Position numbers and translations under genes: made by a program. The notes under the pieces are model-generated. The model was not told the DNA's origin. It saw only the letters and a list, made by a program, of their open reading frames with translations, and did no database searches. From contig JANQSO010000011.1 in NCBI GenBank assembly GCA_028284005.1, positions 1 to 64,000 of the forward strand: a DNA stretch of 64,000 nt, in the 5' to 3' direction. Positions 17,853 through 27,576 of the stretch are shown here, piece by piece. Positions within the stretch are counted from its first letter, which is position 1; each line of letters begins with the position of its first letter. The stretch is from Flavobacteriaceae bacterium. GTDB lineage: Bacteria; Bacteroidota; Bacteroidia; Flavobacteriales; Flavobacteriaceae.

Positions 17853-18767
17853 ATGGTAGACATCACACATAAAAGCAATACATTAAGAATAGCCACAGCG
17901 CAGGCTATCGTTAAGGTGAGTAAAGCTGAAACCATTACCGCCATTGAAAATGATAGGGTTCCAAAAGGAAATGTATTTTCCATGAGTAAAGCGGCTGGTT
18001 TATTAGGTGTTAAAAAAACTCCGGACCTGCTTCCTGATTGTCATCCGCTTCCCATTGAGTACACGGGAATCGAATATGAAATAAACGGATTGGAAATATC
18101 CATACTATGTACCATAAAAACCATTTACAAGACCGGTGTCGAAGTTGAAGCTATGCACGGAGCAAGTGTGGTCGCACTAAATATGTATGATATGTTGAAA
18201 CCCATCGATAAAGGTGTAGAAATTCATCATATAAAACTACTGAAGAAAAAAGGAGGAAAATCAGATTTTAGAGATCGCTTCAGAAAGAACCTTACAGCGG
18301 CTGTAGTTGTTTGTTCAGATACTATTTCAGCAGGACAAAAAGAAGACAAAGCAGGAAAAGCAATTATTAAAAAACTGGAGGATTGCAATGTCTCAATTGC
18401 TAATTATTGTATCATTCCGGATGAAAAAGATATCATTCAGGAAAAAGCAAAACAGTACGAAGGTGAAGGAGTGGATCTAATTATATATACAGGAGGAACA
18501 GGATTGTCCAAAAGAGATGTTACACCTGAGGCACTTAGTAGTTTAATTGACAGAAACATTCCCGGAATAGAAGAAGCCATTAGAAGCTATGGCCAGGACC
18601 GCACACCGTATGCTATGCTTTCACGAAGTGTAGCCGGTACCATAAACGATTCTTTGGTTCTGGCACTACCGGGTTCTACAAACGGAGCAAAAGAATCTAT
18701 GGATGCTATATTTCCATCGGTATTACATGTTTTCGGAATATTAAAAGGAGCCAGGCACGATCAATGA
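17853..18767 (+). CDS. moaCB: Bifunctional MoaC-MoaB/MogA fusion protein
   Basis: The 304-residue product has an N-terminal MoaC domain ([61 protein letters not shown]). A MoaB/MogA domain follows from about 155 ([50 protein letters not shown]). MoaC helps make precursor Z from GTP; MogA-type domains adenylylate molybdopterin before MoeA acts. The frame is open upstream to 17766, but that part overlaps moaE; ATG 17853 (MVDITHKS), four bases past the moaE stop, is the right start. Confidence 0.93.
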   Translation: MVDITHKSNTLRIATAQAIVKVSKAETITAIENDRVPKGNVFSMSKAAGLLGVKKTPDLLPDCHPLPIEYTGIEYEINGLEISILCTIKTIYKTGVEVEAMHGASVVALNMYDMLKPIDKGVEIHHIKLLKKKGGKSDFRDRFRKNLTAAVVVCSDTISAGQKEDKAGKAIIKKLEDCNVSIANYCIIPDEKDIIQEKAKQYEGEGVDLIIYTGGTGLSKRDVTPEALSSLIDRNIPGIEEAIRSYGQDRTPYAMLSRSVAGTINDSLVLALPGSTNGAKESMDAIFPSVLHVFGILKGARHDQ

Positions 18768-19771
18768 AAAAAACCACATCCATATTAACAGATTCCTTCG
18801 GAAGAAAACACACCTACTTGCGTATTTCCCTTATTGAGCGATGCAACCTGCGTTGTACCTACTGTATGCCGGAAGAGGGTATAAAACTTTCTCCAAGAGG
18901 CCATTTAATGTCATATGAAGAAATTTATACGATTGCCAAGACCTTCGTTGATCATGGTGTAACTAAGATTCGCCTAACTGGCGGTGAACCTTTAATTCGG
19001 AAAGACCTTCCCATTATTCTGAAGAAATTGTCCTCTCTTCCTGTTGAACTTTCAATTACAACAAATGCAGTTATCGTAGACAAATTTATTGATCCTTTAA
19101 AAAGCAATGGCATAAAAAATATTAATGTGAGTTTAGATTCACTGGACGCCGGCAAGTTTAAACACATAACACGCAGAAATGAATTTGAAAGGACCTATAA
19201 AAACATCCTTTTACTAGTGGATGAAGGGTTTAAAGTCAAAGTCAATGCTGTTGTAATGAAAGGTTTTAATGATAATGAGATCATAGATTTCATTAATTTC
19301 ACCAAAGATCTGCCTGTTTCTGTTCGCTTTATTGAATTTATGCCTTTTGATGGTAATAAATGGAATATGGAAAAGATGTTATCTTATGATGAAATAATGC
19401 AACAGGTTCATACTTCTTTTTCTGAAGATCAGGTTGAGAGGTTAACAGATGAGCCAAACGACACCTCAAAGAATTATAAAATAAAGGGGTTTAAAGGCAG
19501 TTTTGCAATAATTAGCTCGGTTACTAATCCTTTCTGTGATACCTGCAATCGTCTACGGTTAACTGCAAATGGGCAATTAAAAAATTGCCTGTTCTCTTCT
19601 TCCGAATTGGATCTGCTTACAAACTTACGCAAAGGAAGGCCCATTGAGCCTATCATTAAGAAAGCAGTGGAAGCAAAATTTAAAATGAGGGGTGGAATGG
19701 ATACAATTGAAAAATTACAGGAACCCAAATTACACTCCCAAAACAGAAGTATGATCACAATTGGCGGTTAG
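18764..19771 (+). CDS. moaA: GTP 3',8-cyclase MoaA (radical SAM)
   Basis: The 335-residue product has the radical SAM motif Cys27-x3-Cys31-x2-Cys34 in [10 protein letters not shown] and [12 protein letters not shown] for SAM binding. A C-terminal [4Fe-4S] cluster is formed by Cys258, Cys261 and Cys275, within [19 protein letters not shown]. It ends in Gly-Gly, as active MoaA proteins do. It performs the first step from GTP. The ATG overlaps the moaCB stop by 4 bases. It is the last gene of the operon; the opposing formate dehydrogenase gene ends 9 bases away. Confidence 0.95.
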   Translation: MKKTTSILTDSFGRKHTYLRISLIERCNLRCTYCMPEEGIKLSPRGHLMSYEEIYTIAKTFVDHGVTKIRLTGGEPLIRKDLPIILKKLSSLPVELSITTNAVIVDKFIDPLKSNGIKNINVSLDSLDAGKFKHITRRNEFERTYKNILLLVDEGFKVKVNAVVMKGFNDNEIIDFINFTKDLPVSVRFIEFMPFDGNKWNMEKMLSYDEIMQQVHTSFSEDQVERLTDEPNDTSKNYKIKGFKGSFAIISSVTNPFCDTCNRLRLTANGQLKNCLFSSSELDLLTNLRKGRPIEPIIKKAVEAKFKMRGGMDTIEKLQEPKLHSQNRSMITIGG

Positions 19772-19780
19772 CCCGTAAAT

Positions 19781-22507
19781 CTACACCAATTGTTTCTTAA
19801 ATTTTCCTTTACTTTTTCTGATCCTAACAGCAACTACCTTATATTCCGGACACATCGCTTCCGAATCATGAATATCACCCGTTAGATTATTGATCATAAT
19901 TTCTGGAAAATGAAAGGTAGTACTTAAGATTCCTTTCTTTACCTCATCTGTAATTCTGGCTTTTACATCCACTTTCCCTCGTGGAGATTCCAAACAGATA
20001 TAATCACCTTCATTTATAAGGTTCTCTTTGGCATCTTCAGGATTGATCATTAGATAATCATCCGATAGAATTTGTTCATTGGCAGTTCTTCTTGTCATGG
20101 CACCACAATTGTAGTGCTCCAGTTCCCTGTTTGTTGTTAGAATATAAGGATAGTCTTTGGCATGAGTTTTTAATTCTGCAGTCTCTTCCCAAGGATTGAA
20201 TTCGAAATATCCTTTCCCTCTTTTAAATTCGGTTTTATGAAGAATTTGAGTATCCGTACCGTCTTCTGCAACGGGCCATTGCAAACCGTTTTTGCCTAAT
20301 CTGTCCCATCGTATTCCGGCAAAGAAAGGAACGATCTGTGATATTTCTTCCAGCATACCATCCGGAGTATAGTCCGGTTGTGGGTATCCCATCTTGTTCA
20401 TAATATCTACAATGATCTGCCCATCCGGTTTTGCACCTTCAATAGGTTCTACCACCTGGCGAACTGCCTGTACACGACGCTCTCCATTTGTAAATGTTCC
20501 GCTCTTCTCCAGGAAAGAAGCTCCCGGTAGAATCACATCTGCATATTTAGCAGTTTCAGTCATAAAAAGCTCCTGAACAATTACCAGGTCTGTAGCTTCC
20601 AAAGCTCTGATCACTTTCTTGGTATTGGGGTCGGTTTGTACAATATCTTCACCTATTACCCACAAGGCTTTTAGCTTTCCTTCGAGGGCAGCATCGAACA
20701 TTTCAGGAATCTTATACCCTATAACTTTAGGAACTTCAACACCATAAAATTCATTATATCTCTTATTCACCTCTTCATTAGTAACATCCAAATATCCCGC
20801 TCCCTGGTGTGGTTGCACTCCCATATCCGCACTTCCCTGCACATTGTTCTGCCCACGTAGCGGATTTACTCCTACACCACGTCTTCCAATATTTCCGGTT
20901 AATAAAGCAAGATCTGCAATTTGCATTACCGTAAAGGTTCCCTGCGAGTGCTCAGTAACTCCCAAACCGTGAAATGACATCGCATTTGGAGCTGTGGCAT
21001 AAGCTATAGCTGCATCCCTAATGATCTTTCTGTCTACCCCGGAAACTTGTTCAAGGTGATCCAGGTCAATAGCAAGAATCTCCTTTTTAAATTCTTCAAA
21101 ACCTTCTGTTCTGTTCTCTATGAACGTTTCATCTACATACCCTTCAGAAATAATGTAATACATCATCATATTCAGCACAGCAACATTGGTTCCGGGCCTC
21201 AATGGTATATGATGCGTTGCATATTTTGCAAGCTCTGTACGCCTTGGGTCTATAACAATAGAGACATTATCAGACTTCATTGCAAACTGTTTCAATTTCG
21301 CACCTGTTACCGGATGCGCATCTGTTGGATTGGCTCCAATAACCATAATACAATTTGCATCTTTCAGGTCATCGATCGAATTGGTTGCCGCTCCTGTTCC
21401 ATACGTTCTTTGCATTCCCAGTGCGGTAGGTGAATGACAAACCCTTGCACAGCCATCGATATTATTAGTACCTATAACCGTCCTGATAAACTTTTGCATT
21501 AAATAATTCTCTTCGTTGGTACAACGCGCCGAAGAGATTCCAGCAATAGAATCAGATCCAAATTCTTCTTTGAAGGAGGTCAGCTTAGATGCAATGTATT
21601 CATACACCTCATCCCAACTCACTTTTTCAAATGTTCCATTACGTTTTATCATTGGAGCGTTTAATCGTTCCGGATGGTCATAGAATTTGAACGCATAGCG
21701 TCCTTTTATACAGGTATGCCCTTGATTTACTTCTGCATCATATGGTGCCTGAATACTTAAAATCTCACCATTACTGGTAGAAATATCCAGATTACAACCC
21801 ACGCCACAATACGTACAAATGGTTCTGGTGACATCTGTTGCCTGAATTGCCTTAGACTGAAATACATCTGAAATTGCCGATGTGGGACAGGCCTGTGAGC
21901 ATGCTCCGCAACTTACACAATCCGAATCCATAAATGATTCGTCCATTCCTTTAATGATAGTCGAATCGAAACCTCTTCCGGACATGCTGAGTACAAACTC
22001 TCCCTGTACCTCGTCACAGGCACGTACACAGCGGTAGCAATTAATACATTTAGATAGATCTGAAGTCATATACGGATGGCTCAGGTCCTTCATTTTATAC
22101 AAGTGGTTATCTCCTTCCGGATAGCGTACTTCACGTATCCCTACCTGAGCAGCTACTGTTTGTAATTCACAATTTCCATTTACCTCACAGGTTAAACAAT
22201 CTAAAGGATGGTCCGTCAATACCAATTCTACAATATTTTTTCGTAATTCTTTTACGGCTGCAGTACTTGTATAAATGTATTGTCCGGACGCCACCGGGGT
22301 ATGACAGGAGGCCAATGTCTTCACCGGGCCATTTTCCTCTAATGCAACTTCAACGCTACATACTCTGCACGACCCGAACGGGTCCAAATTTGGAGCATCA
22401 CACAAGGTAGGTACAAGTTCCTTTTCTTTGAACCGTCGTATGAAAGATAATATCGTTTCTCCTTCAACTATTTCGAACTCTTGATTGTCTATATAGGCAG
22501 TTTTCAT
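19781..22507 (-). CDS. fdhA: Molybdenum formate dehydrogenase, catalytic (alpha) subunit
   Basis: The 908-residue product has in order: a [2Fe-2S] domain (Cys36, 47, 50, 68), a NuoG-like His/Cys cluster (HPLDCLTCEVNGNC), and two ferredoxin clusters (CINCYRCVRACDE and CVSCGACSQACPTS). A molybdopterin oxidoreductase domain follows, opening with CTYCGVGCNLDI. The Mo ligand is Cys357 in RVCHSPTALG; no in-frame TGA/selenocysteine is used. RVCHSP marks formate dehydrogenases. A molybdopterin-binding C-terminal domain starts at about 790 (YPYILTTNRELEHYNCGAM). Domain set and partner fit the soluble NAD+-dependent type. Last gene of its operon, 11 bases after the diaphorase. Confidence 0.92.
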   Translation of the reverse strand: MKTAYIDNQEFEIVEGETILSFIRRFKEKELVPTLCDAPNLDPFGSCRVCSVEVALEENGPVKTLASCHTPVASGQYIYTSTAAVKELRKNIVELVLTDHPLDCLTCEVNGNCELQTVAAQVGIREVRYPEGDNHLYKMKDLSHPYMTSDLSKCINCYRCVRACDEVQGEFVLSMSGRGFDSTIIKGMDESFMDSDCVSCGACSQACPTSAISDVFQSKAIQATDVTRTICTYCGVGCNLDISTSNGEILSIQAPYDAEVNQGHTCIKGRYAFKFYDHPERLNAPMIKRNGTFEKVSWDEVYEYIASKLTSFKEEFGSDSIAGISSARCTNEENYLMQKFIRTVIGTNNIDGCARVCHSPTALGMQRTYGTGAATNSIDDLKDANCIMVIGANPTDAHPVTGAKLKQFAMKSDNVSIVIDPRRTELAKYATHHIPLRPGTNVAVLNMMMYYIISEGYVDETFIENRTEGFEEFKKEILAIDLDHLEQVSGVDRKIIRDAAIAYATAPNAMSFHGLGVTEHSQGTFTVMQIADLALLTGNIGRRGVGVNPLRGQNNVQGSADMGVQPHQGAGYLDVTNEEVNKRYNEFYGVEVPKVIGYKIPEMFDAALEGKLKALWVIGEDIVQTDPNTKKVIRALEATDLVIVQELFMTETAKYADVILPGASFLEKSGTFTNGERRVQAVRQVVEPIEGAKPDGQIIVDIMNKMGYPQPDYTPDGMLEEISQIVPFFAGIRWDRLGKNGLQWPVAEDGTDTQILHKTEFKRGKGYFEFNPWEETAELKTHAKDYPYILTTNRELEHYNCGAMTRRTANEQILSDDYLMINPEDAKENLINEGDYICLESPRGKVDVKARITDEVKKGILSTTFHFPEIMINNLTGDIHDSEAMCPEYKVVAVRIRKSKGKFKKQLV

Positions 22508-22518
22508 TTTTATAAGTA

Positions 22519-24171
22519 TTAGTTGAAGTATTGTCTTAGTTCATCATCAAAATATTCCAGGGCGTTACGCACAGGAAGTGGGATGCCTCCTCCATGTGCA
22601 CATAAAGACCCTTGCTCCAGTGTGGTTAAAAGGTCTGTAAATAACTTTCTATCTATTTTATAATCTGAAGTTAATGCTTTTTCTGATAATTCCTGTCCCC
22701 GTTTGGTTCCTAACCTGCAAGGGAAACATTTTCCACAGCTTTCATAAGAAGCAAAATCGAACAGATGCTCTATAAATTTCATTATTGAAAAATCCGCAGG
22801 AATACTTACTACCGATGCATGGCCGAGTAAAAATCCTTCTTTTGAAAAGGATTCAAAATCTATGGTCAGGTCATTTATTTTTGATACAGGTACCAGGCCC
22901 CCAAGCGGGCCACCTATTTGAATTGCTTTTACTTCGGTTTTAAAACCTCCTCCCAATTCATTTACCACGATTGAAAGCGGGGTTCCCATTTCAACCTCAT
23001 ACATTCCCGGATTATTGAAAAAGCTATCCAGGCAAACCAGTTTTGTACCGGATGAACGTTCGGTCCCAATATTTTTCCATGCATCGCCACCATTAGAGAT
23101 GATATAATGAAGTGCAGCAAGGGTTTCAACATTATTAACTGTAGTTGGTTTATTGAACAATCCCTTTTGAGCAGGAAAAGGAGGGCGTACCCTAACTTCC
23201 GGACGTTGGCCTTCAATAGAGTTTATCAAAGCCGTTTCTTCACCACAGATATACGATCCCTGGGCCTGGATGATCTTAAAATCAAAATTAAAGCCGCTCC
23301 CGTCTATATTGTCACCTATTAGTCCTTCCCTTCTAAGGGCATCGATCGCATCCTGTACAATCTTTACGGCTTCAGGATATTCTGCCCGTATATAAAGAAT
23401 CCCATAATTTGCATGTGTTACATAACCGGAAATAAGCATTCCAAATAATACCGAATGTGGCCTTTCTTCCAAAAGATACCGATCTGAATAAGCTCCCGGA
23501 TCTCCTTCATCGGCATTACAGATAATGAATTTTGTTTCATTTTCTACATTTCGACAGAACTCCAATTTCAATCCCATTGGGAAACCGGCACCACCACGGC
23601 CTCTTACATTGGAAATTTTTATTTCTTCCAACACCGCTTCCGAATCTTTTTTAAGTGCTTCTTTAAAGGGTTTGTAATAGTCGGATATCTTTGTGAATGG
23701 CTGTGTTAAAATAGCCTTTCCACTAGCTTTAACATTATAGGTATCCAGATTTAAGCTGGTATCAGAACTGATAATACTATCCAGGTCAGACACTGCATTG
23801 CCGGAATAATTCTTACCGTTATAGTGAAAAGCAGCATTTTCATGACATCTTCCCAAGCAGGTCATATGTCCAATCTCATCTGTTTCAAAATTTTCTTTCA
23901 ACAAATCAATGACCTTATTTTGGGTACCTGCACAAACACAAGCCGTTCCGTTACAGACGTATACCTTTTTCCCTTTATTTTCGGGTTTTAAAAAATCGTA
24001 GAAACTGGCCGTTCCAAATGCATTTGCTTTACCAATTAAAAATTCATCAGCCAATTTTGCCATAGCTTCCTCACTGGGAGCTCCTTCCGGTTTGGCAAGT
24101 TCTCCCAATTTACTAAAGAGGTTGTCATTAACACCTTTTCTTCCTAATAATTCACTTAAATTATCTGACAT
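22519..24171 (-). CDS. Formate dehydrogenase diaphorase subunit, NuoE-NuoF fusion
   Basis: The 550-residue product joins two units usually encoded separately (FdsG and FdsB in other soluble enzymes). Residues 1 to about 145 are NuoE-like, with [2Fe-2S] cysteines in YVCNGTACVCAG and MTCLGRCHENAA. The rest is NuoF-like: VRGRGGAGFPMGLKLEF binds NADH/FMN, GSYICGEETALINSIEG follows, and SCGKCFPCRLGTKRG plus a later Cys carry a [4Fe-4S] cluster. It passes electrons from the alpha subunit to NAD+. It starts 5 bases after the fdhD stop. Confidence 0.9.
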   Translation of the reverse strand: MSDNLSELLGRKGVNDNLFSKLGELAKPEGAPSEEAMAKLADEFLIGKANAFGTASFYDFLKPENKGKKVYVCNGTACVCAGTQNKVIDLLKENFETDEIGHMTCLGRCHENAAFHYNGKNYSGNAVSDLDSIISSDTSLNLDTYNVKASGKAILTQPFTKISDYYKPFKEALKKDSEAVLEEIKISNVRGRGGAGFPMGLKLEFCRNVENETKFIICNADEGDPGAYSDRYLLEERPHSVLFGMLISGYVTHANYGILYIRAEYPEAVKIVQDAIDALRREGLIGDNIDGSGFNFDFKIIQAQGSYICGEETALINSIEGQRPEVRVRPPFPAQKGLFNKPTTVNNVETLAALHYIISNGGDAWKNIGTERSSGTKLVCLDSFFNNPGMYEVEMGTPLSIVVNELGGGFKTEVKAIQIGGPLGGLVPVSKINDLTIDFESFSKEGFLLGHASVVSIPADFSIMKFIEHLFDFASYESCGKCFPCRLGTKRGQELSEKALTSDYKIDRKLFTDLLTTLEQGSLCAHGGGIPLPVRNALEYFDDELRQYFN

Positions 24172-24176
24172 ATATT

Positions 24177-25001
24177 TTAACTGGCTTTAGTACTTGATGT
24201 ATCTGTTTTTGTACGCTGCGGATTTGAATAGCATGTCGCTCTTTTATCTCTACAGAACGCAAATAATGTAATTCCTAATTCTTTCGCATAATCTACAGCT
24301 AAAGATGACGGTGCTGAAACAGCAGCTAAAAAAGGGATTTTTGCCTTAAAGCACTTGATCACTATCTCGTACGAAATACGCCCGCTTACCGTAATTACTT
24401 TTGCCTTGTCCATCTGCTTTGAAGTGATCAATTTTCCCACAACTTTATCCACTGCATTATGCCTTCCTATATCTTCCATGGAGCAAATCAATTTACCTTC
24501 TATGGAAAATGCTGCTGCTGCATGTGTTCCTCCCGACTGCTTAAAATCGTGTTGGAAGCTATTCATTTTTTCAAATAAATGATGAATAAGGCCAATATCT
24601 ATTTTCTCTATATCATCAATGGTTCTTCCCATAAACGAAAGGTCCCCCAATTCTGTCTTACCGCATATTCCACAGGATGAAACAGATAACAAACTTCTGC
24701 TGTTTGAATAGCCGTCACCTAGTTTATCCTCCGGGATCGTTACATTCACAATAGTTACGATACCATTATCGTTTTCCTTCTTTAAAACTACATCCGGGTG
24801 AAAATCTATATCATTGATGACCCCTTCGGAATGTAATAAACCACGAACCAAACTAGCATCCTCTCCGGGTGTTCGCATAGACACGGTAAAAGGGGTATCG
24901 TTTATATTTATTTGCAGGGCTTCTTCAATGGTAAGTGCATCAACAATTTTGTGGGTAGCTTCCATTTCAAATTTCCTGCCTTCGTAGTTTCTAGTTGCCA
25001 T
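24177..25001 (-). CDS. fdhD: Formate dehydrogenase accessory sulfurtransferase FdhD
   Basis: The 274-residue product shows SVSSCGICGKTELG, with the catalytic pair Cys110/Cys113. It also has FKQSGGTHAAAAFS, CSMEDIGRHNAVDKVVG and SGRISYEIVIKCFKAKIPFLAAVSAPS, all hallmarks of FdhD. FdhD transfers a sulfur onto the molybdenum of the dehydrogenase cofactor. It lies directly before the diaphorase and catalytic subunits. The gap to fhs upstream is 104 bases, so it may share the fhs transcript or have its own promoter; a TAAATTTG element lies at 25035-25042 on the minus strand. Confidence 0.95.
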   Translation of the reverse strand: MATRNYEGRKFEMEATHKIVDALTIEEALQININDTPFTVSMRTPGEDASLVRGLLHSEGVINDIDFHPDVVLKKENDNGIVTIVNVTIPEDKLGDGYSNSRSLLSVSSCGICGKTELGDLSFMGRTIDDIEKIDIGLIHHLFEKMNSFQHDFKQSGGTHAAAAFSIEGKLICSMEDIGRHNAVDKVVGKLITSKQMDKAKVITVSGRISYEIVIKCFKAKIPFLAAVSAPSSLAVDYAKELGITLFAFCRDKRATCYSNPQRTKTDTSSTKAS

Positions 25002-25105
25002 ACCTAATTATCGCCCATAAAAGTGGGACTTACACAAATTTAATTGAAATATTTGTAATGTATCTGTTAAAAAAACATCATTACTTTGAGATGCGTCAGG
25101 TTTAT

Positions 25106-26773
25106 TTAAAATAATCCTGAAATATTTCCGTCATTATCAATACTGATATTTTCGGATGCCGGATGCGCAGGAAGGCCAGGCATTCGCATCATATCTCCGG
25201 TAATTGGAACTAAGAATCCTGCTCCTGCTGCAATTTCTATTTCTCTAATGGTAATTGTAAAATCTTTAGGGCGGCCAATGAGTTTAGGGTTATCCGACAA
25301 TGATTTTTGAGTCTTAGCGATACAAACAGGAAGGTTTTCCAGCCCAAGTTCGGCTATAGTTCTTAAGTTCTTCTTTGCTTTTGCAGTATAATCTACCTGC
25401 TTTGCACCATAGATCTTAGTGGCAATGGTTTCAATTTTGGATTGTACATCCGTATTCCAATTATAAAGAGGAGAAAAATTAGATTCACCCGATTCTACAA
25501 TTTCAATTACATGTTGTGCCAGGTCCAAAGCTCCTTTCCCTCCTTTTGCCCAAACTTCGGCAAGTGCCACACGTACATTATTGTTTTTTGCAAACTCCTG
25601 AATGGTCGCAATTTCTTCATCACTATCGGTAAGAAATCTGTTAATGGCAATAACCGGAACAATATTGAATTGTTTTACATTTTCCAGGTGCTTTTCAAGA
25701 TTTGGCAGTCCTTTCTGTAATGCGGCTACATTGGGTTCGGTTAAAGACTTTAGGTCGGCTCCTCCATGATACTTCAGAGCCCTGATAGTAGTTGTTAACA
25801 CTACTGCCTTTGGAGATAATCCTGCGCTTTGACATTTTATATCCAAAAACTTCTCCGCTCCCAGATCGGCACCAAAACCAGCTTCGGTTACCGTATAATC
25901 GGACAGGGTCATCCCCATTCTTGTAGCGATCACCGAGTTGGTCCCCTGTGCGATATTTGCAAACGGCCCTCCGTGAATGATAGCCGGGTTTCCTTCAATG
26001 GTTTGTACCAGGTTAGGCTTTACGGCATCTTTAAGTAACGCAGCCATGGCCCCTTCTACTTTCAGGTCTCTTGCATAAACGGGTTGTTTTGCAAACGTAT
26101 ATCCAACAAAGATATCTCCTAATCGTTTTTTAAGGTTTTCCATATCTTCCGAAAGACATAGAATTGCCATAATTTCAGAAGCTGCCGTGATATCAAAACC
26201 TGTTTCCCGTGGAACTCCCGAAGTGGTTCCTCCCAAACCTACAATAATATTTCTAAGGGCTCTGTCATTCATATCCACCACTCGCTTCCAGGTAACGGTT
26301 CTGGCATCGATCCCTAATGAATTTGTTTTACTTTGAATGTTGTTATCGATCACTGCCGATAACAGGTTGTGTGCCTTTTCAATGGCCGAAAAGTCTCCTG
26401 TGAAATGCAAATTGATATCTTCCATAGGAAGTACCTGCGAGTAGCCTCCTCCTGTAGCACCTCCTTTTATACCAAAAACAGGTCCCAAAGAAGGTTCTCT
26501 AAGTACTACAGTGGTTTGTTTACCCATTTGATTTAATGCTTCCGAAAGTCCAATAGACATGGTAGTTTTACCTTCTCCAGCCGGTGTGGGTGAAATAGCC
26601 GTTACTAAAATAAGATTACTTTGCTTTAACTTTTCTTTGTCAATTTTTGAAAGTGGCAGCTTGGCTTTGTACTTACCAAACATTTCAATATCGTCTGCGG
26701 TTAAACCCAGTTTTTCTGCAATGGTAGTTATGTGCTTAAGCTCTATCTGTTTTGCTATTTCTAAATCACTCAT
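25106..26773 (-). CDS. fhs: Formate-tetrahydrofolate ligase
   Basis: The 555-residue product is full length for the family. The ATP loop SPTPAGEGKTTMSIGLSEAL starts near residue 61. REPSLGPVFGIKGGATGGGY, LHFTGDFSAIEKAHNLLSA and the C-terminal GAGFLVPITGDMMRMPGLP are all conserved. It makes 10-formyl-THF from formate, ATP and THF. In this setting formate can be either oxidised by the dehydrogenase or channelled to purine and other C1 synthesis. Starts at ATG 26773. Confidence 0.96.
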   Translation of the reverse strand: MSDLEIAKQIELKHITTIAEKLGLTADDIEMFGKYKAKLPLSKIDKEKLKQSNLILVTAISPTPAGEGKTTMSIGLSEALNQMGKQTTVVLREPSLGPVFGIKGGATGGGYSQVLPMEDINLHFTGDFSAIEKAHNLLSAVIDNNIQSKTNSLGIDARTVTWKRVVDMNDRALRNIIVGLGGTTSGVPRETGFDITAASEIMAILCLSEDMENLKKRLGDIFVGYTFAKQPVYARDLKVEGAMAALLKDAVKPNLVQTIEGNPAIIHGGPFANIAQGTNSVIATRMGMTLSDYTVTEAGFGADLGAEKFLDIKCQSAGLSPKAVVLTTTIRALKYHGGADLKSLTEPNVAALQKGLPNLEKHLENVKQFNIVPVIAINRFLTDSDEEIATIQEFAKNNNVRVALAEVWAKGGKGALDLAQHVIEIVESGESNFSPLYNWNTDVQSKIETIATKIYGAKQVDYTAKAKKNLRTIAELGLENLPVCIAKTQKSLSDNPKLIGRPKDFTITIREIEIAAGAGFLVPITGDMMRMPGLPAHPASENISIDNDGNISGLF

Positions 26774-26819
26774 TTGTTTTCTGTTTTTCTATAGTCCCGA
26801 ATTTAGGATTAATGGATAA

Positions 26820-26827
26820 CAAATCTA
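26820..26827 (-). promoter_or_regulatory. Candidate -7 element TAGATTTG for fhs
   Basis: On the minus strand TAGATTTG matches TAnnTTTG and would start transcription about 40 bases before the fhs ATG. No clear -33 TTG is visible. No riboswitch-like structure and no ModE-type palindrome was found in this leader. Confidence 0.35.
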
Positions 26828-26873
26828 GAAAAAATAAAATACTTATTGGAATAGATAGTTTAGGATGTACAAT

Positions 26874-27302
26874 TCATCCCTTTTCAGCCACTTTCCACTT
26901 ATATTGCCGGTAATAAAAAACCAAAATAAAGGTAATTCCGAAGCAACAAATGAAGAGTAAAACTCTGGCCCCTATTAGGTAGGTGAATATTTGATCCGGA
27001 TTGAGAATTTCCTCTATTACTTTATCCAGTTTACTTAACAAATATCCACTAAGGAAACTCCCAACCAACCCTGTGAAACGGCCAATTTTGTCTTTATCAA
27101 TTTCATTCATTGGTGTTGAAATTATTGCTACGATCCAACCCAGGATATATCCGCTAATACATATAATATATGTAATGGGGTATTGATCGTGGCCGGGGCC
27201 AACCAAATAGGCAAGAATGATCAGTGCCAAACCTACAACGACACCGGAGATCATGGTTGCACGTAAATTATAGTTTGTTTTTCGTTTTAATTTTGTTTCC
27301 AT
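26874..27302 (-). CDS. Integral membrane protein of unknown function
   Basis: The 142-residue product has a basic N-terminus (METKLKRKTNYNLR) and four hydrophobic helices: one at about 15-35, one at 42-62, one around 80-95 and one at 110-132. It ends in the basic YRQYKWKVAEKG. I do not recognise a family. A charged loop MNEIDKDKIGRF lies between helices two and three. It is upstream of fhs on the same strand, but 100 bases and a candidate fhs promoter lie between them, so operon membership is doubtful. Confidence 0.6.
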   Translation of the reverse strand: METKLKRKTNYNLRATMISGVVVGLALIILAYLVGPGHDQYPITYIICISGYILGWIVAIISTPMNEIDKDKIGRFTGLVGSFLSGYLLSKLDKVIEEILNPDQIFTYLIGARVLLFICCFGITFILVFYYRQYKWKVAEKG

Positions 27303-27576
27303 AACTGAACATCTTTAATTTTCATATTTATCTTACTAAATTCATACTTCTTAGTTAACCTTTTACTATTGTAAAAGATCACTATACTAGTTGTCAATGC
27401 AAATAAAAAGGGGAGATAATATGTTTAAAATTAAGCAATTAATTTCAACATAGCTTTACAGGCACAAAAAAGTCTATATGGCTGAACACTCTATGGTTTT
27501 AAAACATGTTAACAAACGTTAACACTTATTAACTTATGGTAATTGAAAAATGGAATACCTTTAAAAAAACGACGCA

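Noticed and set aside
21421..21450. Possible selenocysteine in the formate dehydrogenase
   Set aside because: The Mo-ligand codon is TGT (Cys357), not TGA, and no SECIS-like element is needed.
26774..26873. Possible folate or one-carbon riboswitch before fhs
   Set aside because: The leader is only about 40 bases after the candidate -7 element and shows no conserved fold.
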